A DNA stretch of 64,000 nt, from positions 1-64,000 of the forward strand of contig JAKLJW010000024.1 of assembly GCA_023150935.1 (NCBI GenBank), written 5' to 3'. A model generated the notes under the pieces. The model was not told the origin of the DNA, searched no databases, and was given only the letters and a program-made list of their open reading frames with translations. This document shows, piece after piece, positions 60,701-64,000 of this stretch. Made by a program: the position numbers and the translations under genes. This DNA is from Candidatus Binatia bacterium (GTDB taxonomy: Bacteria > Desulfobacterota > Binatia > HRBIN30). Each line of letters opens with the position of its first letter. The stretch's first letter is position 1.

Positions 60701-61143
60701 CTGACGTTGACGATCGGCACGTCGTCGATCTCGACCGGCTTCACCACCCAGCCGGTAACGTCGGCGGGCACCCGGTCGATGTTCGACTGCACTTTGTTGT
60801 AGATCTTGACCAGCGAGTCCTCGCGATTTTCACCCACGAAGAAACGCACCGTCACGATGGCAGCGCCGGCCCGCGACATCGAGTAGACGTGCTCGACGCC
60901 GTCGATCTGGTAGAGGAGCTTCTCCAGCGGCGTCGAGAGCAGACGTTCCACCTCGGTTGCGCTCAGGCCCGGCGCCGACACGAAGACATCCGCCAGCGGT
61001 ACCACGATTTGCGGTTCCTCTTCGCGCGGGGTCACCCACAGGGCAGCCGCCCCGAGCAGGAGCGACACGATAACGAGCAGAATGGAAAGATTGCCGCGGA
61101 GGAAGACCTCGACGACGCGTTGCGTAAAGGATTCCTTCATCAT
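57787..61143 (-). CDS. RND-family efflux pump permease
   Basis: A 1118-residue inner-membrane pump of the AcrB/MdtB-like superfamily with two similar halves. The first helix (about 18-38) is followed by a large periplasmic porter domain. Membrane helix 4 carries the proton-relay acids in LSLGLVVDDPIVDVENIYRH, and the second half has SGIAVRNAVLLIEFVHERLK. ATG after GAGGAG at 61143; a second ATG follows directly. The stop is 24 bp before the adaptor start, so the pair is one operon. The substrate is unknown. Confidence 0.95.
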   Translation of the reverse strand: MMKESFTQRVVEVFLRGNLSILLVIVSLLLGAAALWVTPREEEPQIVVPLADVFVSAPGLSATEVERLLSTPLEKLLYQIDGVEHVYSMSRAGAAIVTVRFFVGENREDSLVKIYNKVQSNIDRVPADVTGWVVKPVEIDDVPIVNVSLWSRDPARYDDYALRRVAEELELRLQAVPNTNRTEVIGGPPRRIVLELDTHALAARRTSPIEVAWALGVSNSETDSAGFDQGDRRYLVEAGGFFPDAESLRSAVVNVVDGAPVFLRDVARVVDGPDERQTYTWLGFGPADRAAVGRPARGDFAPAVHVAVAKKKGTNAVWVADAVAERVAELAPVLFPDGVEYEITRNYGETANHKVNELVEGLAVALVIVIALIAFSLGWREALVVAVAVPIAFSLTLFVNYLFGYTINRVTLFALILSLGLVVDDPIVDVENIYRHFQMRLEPPLQAVLTAVQEVRPPIILATLAVIVSFLPMFFITGMMGPYMRPMALNVPLAMLMSLVVAFTVTPWMTYHALRRVYREEQREPYVLERTLTYRTYRALLGPLLESRRLGVGLLVLMAILFLAALSLGGVRLVPLKMLPFDNKNEFQIVIDMPEGTTLERTDAAARALAGVVAGLPEVTNYSVYSGVASAIDFNGLVRHYYLRRGPHLADIRVNLAGKRERSAQSHDIVLRLRSLLEPVARAWDANIKIVESPPGPPVISTLAVEIYGDDGVPYPRLQAAAEILAARLRVEPFVADVDTSVEAEQPQWTFTVDKEKAALSGIATSDIGQVVRLSLDGMTASRLHAPGEVNPLDIVLRLPRATRSSVEDLRTIYLKGRPGYTQVREAGGMRTAPVPIVQLGELGRFLETRADRTIYHKDLQPVAYVFAETAGRAPAEAIVDVTADELSAGATPPAASPRDVDGRTYFRNGGGVPWALPAGTRAVWSGEGEWQITLDVFRDLGIAFGMACLGIYVLLVYQTGSYAMPLILMISIPLTVIGIMPGFWLLNRLTSTPVGIYPNPVFFTATAMIGMIALSGIAVRNAVLLIEFVHERLKEGQSLRAALLGSGAVRFRPIMLTAGTAMLAAWPITLDPIFSGLAWALIFGLLVSTAFTLLVIPVTYDLVYRNREGHGVPRQAQ

Positions 61144-61443
61144 CCGGCTCCTCGGGTCCCCAGCGTGCCGTGTAAGGCGGCCCTCGCGTTCGCAGGGTGC
61201 CTTGTACCGCGGCCGGCGTCCAGCGCCCTCCCCGCCGAGCGCGCTCGTTCCGTTCCCGAGCGGCAGGTGGAAACCCGCTTCGAGAACGCAGCTTTTTTCA
61301 GCGGCGCGCCGCCCCCGTCGCAAGCTTGAGAAGAATCCGATCCCGATTCCGTCGCCCGTTCGTCGCAGCTACGGCGCGCACTGGTGGCAGGAAACTTGCG
61401 CGTGACGTTAAGCCGGTAGTGGTGGTAAAAGCGAGGAGGAACC
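61144..61443. other. Divergent intergenic region between pump and HPF/cold-shock genes
   Basis: These 300 bp contain a near-consensus sigma-54 promoter (61385-61399) for the plus-strand gene. No clear promoter can be seen for the pump operon and no other gene is present. Confidence 0.6.
61385..61399 (+). promoter_or_regulatory. Sigma-54 (-24/-12) promoter
   Basis: TGGCAGGAAACTTGC matches the -24/-12 consensus (TGGCACG, four bases, TTGC) at every defined position but one, with correct GG-to-GC spacing. Predicted transcription begins near 61411, about 33 bp before the HPF/cold-shock gene. No activator-binding site is recognised. Confidence 0.75.
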
Positions 61444-62004
61444 ATGCAGGTACCTTTGCAGATCAGCTTCCGTAATATGGAGCCGTCGGCGGCCGTCGAA
61501 GCGAAAGTCCGGGAACGGGCGGCCAAGCTGGATCGGTTTCACGACCGTATTACCGGTTGCCGGGTAGTGGTGGAGGCCCCGCACAAGCACCACCACCAGG
61601 GCAAGCTCTTCCACGTCAGGATCGACCTGACCGTGCCCGGGGGCGAGTTGCTCGTCACTCGCGATCCTGCTCAGGCACACGGGCACGAGGACGTCTACGT
61701 GGCGATTCGCGACGCTTTTGCAGCCGCACGGCGTCAACTCGACCAGTACGTCGCACAGCGTCGCGGCAGCGTGAAGGCGCACGCCGAATCCCCGGTCGGC
61801 CACGTCGCCCGGCTGTTTCCCGCCGACGGTTACGGGTTCATCGCCGTCGGCGACGGCCGCGAAGTCTACTTCCACAAGAACAGCGTGCTCGGTGCGAACT
61901 TCGCGAAGCTCGCCGTCGGTACGCCGGTCACGTTCGTCGAAGAAATGGGCGATAAGGGACCTCAGGCGAGTACGGTGCGGCTCGTCGGAGCTGGCGAACC
62001 GTAA
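61444..62004 (+). CDS. Ribosome hibernation factor (HPF/RaiA) fused to a cold-shock domain
   Basis: A 186-residue two-domain protein. Residues about 1-105 match the HPF/RaiA fold (PLQISFRNMEPSAAVEAKVR, then DRITGCRVVVEAPHKHHHQG and EDVYVAIRDAFAAARRQLDQ), which sits in the small-subunit decoding centre of idle ribosomes. Residues about 115-186 form a cold-shock domain: GHVARLFPADGYGFIAVGDG followed by REVYFHKNSVL hold the RNP1/RNP2-like aromatic positions. The ATG follows GAGGAGGA. The fusion suggests ribosome silencing combined with RNA binding under stress. Sigma-54 control is predicted. Confidence 0.9.
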   Translation: MQVPLQISFRNMEPSAAVEAKVRERAAKLDRFHDRITGCRVVVEAPHKHHHQGKLFHVRIDLTVPGGELLVTRDPAQAHGHEDVYVAIRDAFAAARRQLDQYVAQRRGSVKAHAESPVGHVARLFPADGYGFIAVGDGREVYFHKNSVLGANFAKLAVGTPVTFVEEMGDKGPQASTVRLVGAGEP

Positions 62005-62058
62005 GAGCGATACGCAGCGGCGGCACAGCCTACACCTTCACGCGGGTCAGCCAAAAAC

Positions 62059-62098
62059 AACGCGGCGGCCGTGCCAGGATCGGCACGGCCGCCGCGTT
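62059..62098 (-). terminator. Strong terminator hairpin
   Basis: A perfect 17-bp stem (AACGCGGCGGCCGTGCC and its complement) with a six-base loop. On the minus strand it is followed by TTTTT (62057-62053), so it is a classical terminator for the gene ending at 62121 and may also stop the plus-strand gene ending at 62004. Confidence 0.88.
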
Positions 62099-62120
62099 GC
62101 GGGCGAGCGCGACGGTGCGC

Positions 62121-62477
62121 TCAGGCGGCATGGGAGTGAGACTCGACAGCGCGCAGTTGCCGCTGGCGCCACCGCTCGAGACCTTCCCGCAAATAATCGG
62201 GGTCAAGGCCGAGGACGTGGCAAATCTCCAGGAACGAGAACGGCCCGACCTGCTCTTCGCCCATGATCCACTCCTCAGCCTCGCGGAAGATCCGTCGCTC
62301 GGACTCCCGCGTGGCCAGCAGGTTGTCCCGAAAACAATTGATGCCGTCTTCGAGCACCGCCAGCATGAGATGCCGCTCGCCGTGGGCCTGCACACCTCGC
62401 CGCGCCAAAAACTGTCCCGGCAAGATGACATCAGGCTGAAACAAACCGTTGTTTACATGCTTGCTGTTGTGACCCAT
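62121..62477 (-). CDS. Small conserved hypothetical protein
   Basis: A 118-residue soluble protein of unknown function. The C-terminal two thirds (RHLMLAVLEDGINCFRDNLL, RIFREAEEWIMGEEQ, GPFSFLEICHVLGLDPDYLR) form a helical domain. I recall similar unnamed proteins in Deltaproteobacteria-like genomes, in the form LAVLEDA...CF.......EAEEWI....PFSF..IC..LGLDP.Y. The end looks like a small helix-turn-helix. The ATG at 62477 is chosen over the GTG at 62483. It is transcribed divergently from the sigma factor gene. Confidence 0.7.
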   Translation of the reverse strand: MGHNSKHVNNGLFQPDVILPGQFLARRGVQAHGERHLMLAVLEDGINCFRDNLLATRESERRIFREAEEWIMGEEQVGPFSFLEICHVLGLDPDYLREGLERWRQRQLRAVESHSHAA

Positions 62478-62741
62478 CGTCACCCCCGGAATTATTTGGT
62501 CGGCGCCTGCCAGTCAGACGCCGCGGATTCTGCCTGAGCAAACCGCGGGCCACTGCCGCCGATTCAGACAGGCAATACCGTCCGGACGGATATCGCCGCT
62601 TGAGTTCCGCATTCGCGCCATCCGGAATTCCTGCGGCTGGGAACGGACCCGACCGGGCACGCGGCTCTTTCGCCCCACCTTATGTCGGCAAGGCAATCGC
62701 TAGGTGTAAATGGGTAAGTGCGTGAAGGGTGGGGGCAGGCG

Positions 62742-63992
62742 ATGCAGACCCGGATTTTCGACGAAACGGCCCAGTCCCCGAGCCCACGTTCCGTCCGTGG
62801 CGCGCGGCGCAGCAAGGAAGTTTCGTTGAATTTTCGCTGCGGGCGTGCCGTCGAAGCCGGCATGTTCGACCCAGAGCCCGCCGAGCTAAGCCTGACCGAT
62901 AACGACCTCAGTGGCCCCGCCGAGGCGGACGGCCCGCCGACCGCCGCCGGCGTGTCGGAGCTGGATGCCGAGGCGATCCTTGGCGCCACGCTCGCCGGCA
63001 CGCGCCTTCTGACGGCTCGGGAAGAGGCCGACCTGACCCGCCGGATCGTCCGCGCTCGCCGACGGGTGCGCACGCTCCTGCGTCGGTATCCGCGCCTCGC
63101 CCGCCAGGCCCTCGCCGGCGCCGGACGAGGCGTCGTCCACCCGGAGGACGATTTCCGGGAGCGCGAAGCGGTCACCATCCTCGATTACGCTCACCGCCTC
63201 TTGCACGACGCGCCGCGGCGCCGGGCCCTCGGCCTGCGCCTACCGGCCATCCGGCAGTTCTGCGCCGATCTGGCCGCCGCCCTTGCCGACTATCGCAGGC
63301 CCCGCGACGAGATGATTCGCGCCAACGTACGCCTGGTCAGCGCCCTCGCACGGCGCTACCGGCATCCCACCCTCAGCTACCTCGATCTCTTCCAGGAGGG
63401 CACCGTCGGCCTGTTCCGAGCAGTGGAAAAGTACGACCCCGCCCGGGCCGTGAAGTTCAGTACTTACGCAACGTGGTGGATCTGGCAGCAACTCGGCCGC
63501 GCCGCCGATACCCAGGGCGCCTTGATACGCACTCCCGTGCACTGGAATCAGTTCCGCCGGCGCCACGCGCGCCAGGCCACCGGGCCCGACACCGACATGG
63601 CCGAGACTACGGACGAAATGGACGGCCTCGATCGCGACCGCTTCGACCAGATGGCCTACGGCTTTCGCTTCATATCGACCGATGCGCCGCTGAGCGACGA
63701 TGACGACCGGCAGCTCGGTGCCCTCCTGCCTGACGAAACCGCACAGCCCGACCGGCAGGCGATGTTCACTGCCCTTCGTACCCATCTGGACCGCGCCATC
63801 GACAGCCTGCCGCCGCGGGAGCAACACATCCTCCGCCAACGCTTCGGCTTCGACACGGACGCCCGCACCCTGGACGAAATCGGCCAGCAGCTCGGCGTCA
63901 GCCGCGAGCGGATTCGTCAGTTGGAAAACCGTGCCCTCGCACGGCTAAAGACCATCTGCGCGGAAAAGGGCCTGCGGGACTACCTGAACTGA
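62742..63992 (+). CDS. Sigma-70 family RNA polymerase sigma factor (RpoD/RpoS/RpoH-like)
   Basis: A 416-residue sigma factor. The first 65 residues are poorly conserved and acidic, region 1.2 (TRLLTAREEADLTRRIVRAR) is near 75-100, and a spacer with a charged helix follows. Region 2 (about 190-253) has DLFQEGTVGLFRAVEKYDPA and the -10-reading KFSTYATWWIWQQLGRA. Region 4 (about 345-410) has LPPREQHILRQRFGF and the helix-turn-helix LDEIGQQLGVSRERIRQLEN. Region 3 appears shortened and divergent (TPVHWNQFRRRHARQA), with an acidic insert after it, so this is an alternative group 2/3 sigma rather than the main one. The ATG at 62742 is likely; a GTG lies at 62718. Confidence 0.9.
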   Translation: MQTRIFDETAQSPSPRSVRGARRSKEVSLNFRCGRAVEAGMFDPEPAELSLTDNDLSGPAEADGPPTAAGVSELDAEAILGATLAGTRLLTAREEADLTRRIVRARRRVRTLLRRYPRLARQALAGAGRGVVHPEDDFREREAVTILDYAHRLLHDAPRRRALGLRLPAIRQFCADLAAALADYRRPRDEMIRANVRLVSALARRYRHPTLSYLDLFQEGTVGLFRAVEKYDPARAVKFSTYATWWIWQQLGRAADTQGALIRTPVHWNQFRRRHARQATGPDTDMAETTDEMDGLDRDRFDQMAYGFRFISTDAPLSDDDDRQLGALLPDETAQPDRQAMFTALRTHLDRAIDSLPPREQHILRQRFGFDTDARTLDEIGQQLGVSRERIRQLENRALARLKTICAEKGLRDYLN

Positions 63993-64000
63993 GACGGCTG

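Noticed and set aside
59578..61329. 583-residue plus-strand frame
   Set aside because: Antisense to the RND permease gene; composition rich in His/Arg/Asp without domains.
1..64000. tRNA, rRNA or tmRNA genes
   Set aside because: No stretch with tRNA-like T-loop and anticodon arms or rRNA signatures was noticed; a covariance-model search would be decisive.

Overview
The window is about 64 kb of high-GC DNA from a Gram-negative (diderm) bacterium: it encodes TonB/ExbB/ExbD, a TonB-dependent receptor, an OmpA-type porin and an RND pump. The many secreted proteins with the Cys-rich CGNG..E.CDDGN repeat, Pro/Thr linkers and dockerin-like loops resemble those I associate with uncultured Deltaproteobacteria-like lineages, especially Binatota/Desulfobacterota relatives. 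That placement is inference; no rRNA or tRNA gene is visible to test it.

Region 1 (1-11.3 kb) is phosphate control: an orphan PAS histidine kinase, then, on the minus strand, a complete pstS-pstC-pstA-pstB-phoU-phoB-phoR cluster with a Pho-box-like promoter in front of pstS. Region 2 (11.5-13.0 kb) is a small accessory patch with a retropepsin-like protein and its small partner, short repeats and a broken four-helix-bundle gene. Region 3 (13.0-16.9 kb) is tonB-exbB-exbD-exbD followed by a receiverless PhoB-like DNA-binding protein. Region 4 (17.0-27.4 kb) is the most distinctive part. A large TonB-dependent receptor has its own Pho-box-like promoter built like that of pstS. It is flanked by secreted proteins, most of which end in the same roughly 120-residue, four-cysteine domain; two proteins carry dockerin-like calcium loops. 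A further member lies at 32.2-34.6 kb. My working idea is a phosphate-starvation-induced, TonB-driven surface uptake or assembly system.

Region 5 (27.4-32.2 kb) is rearranged accessory DNA: an IS1182 transposase remnant, a REP-associated tyrosine transposase bracketed by a 21-bp repeat, a 260-bp duplication that includes a broken vapC, a second retropepsin pair, and an intact phd/vapC module between 61-bp direct repeats. Region 6 (34.9-45.8 kb) is mostly housekeeping: HAD phosphatase, mazEF, a glutamine amidotransferase, nagZ, a compact class II ribonucleotide reductase, an aldehyde dehydrogenase and a GNAT/acyl-CoA synthetase fusion.

Region 7 (46.1-55.4 kb) is a complete V/A-type ATPase operon (H-C-I-K-F-E-A-B-D) ending in a universal stress protein. 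A dispersed hairpin repeat forms the C-terminal tail of subunit I. Region 8 (55.5-64 kb) holds an OmpA-family protein, an RND efflux pair, an HPF/cold-shock fusion behind a near-consensus sigma-54 promoter, a small conserved protein and a sigma-70 family factor. Long open frames antisense to, or out of frame with, these genes are treated as high-GC shadows.
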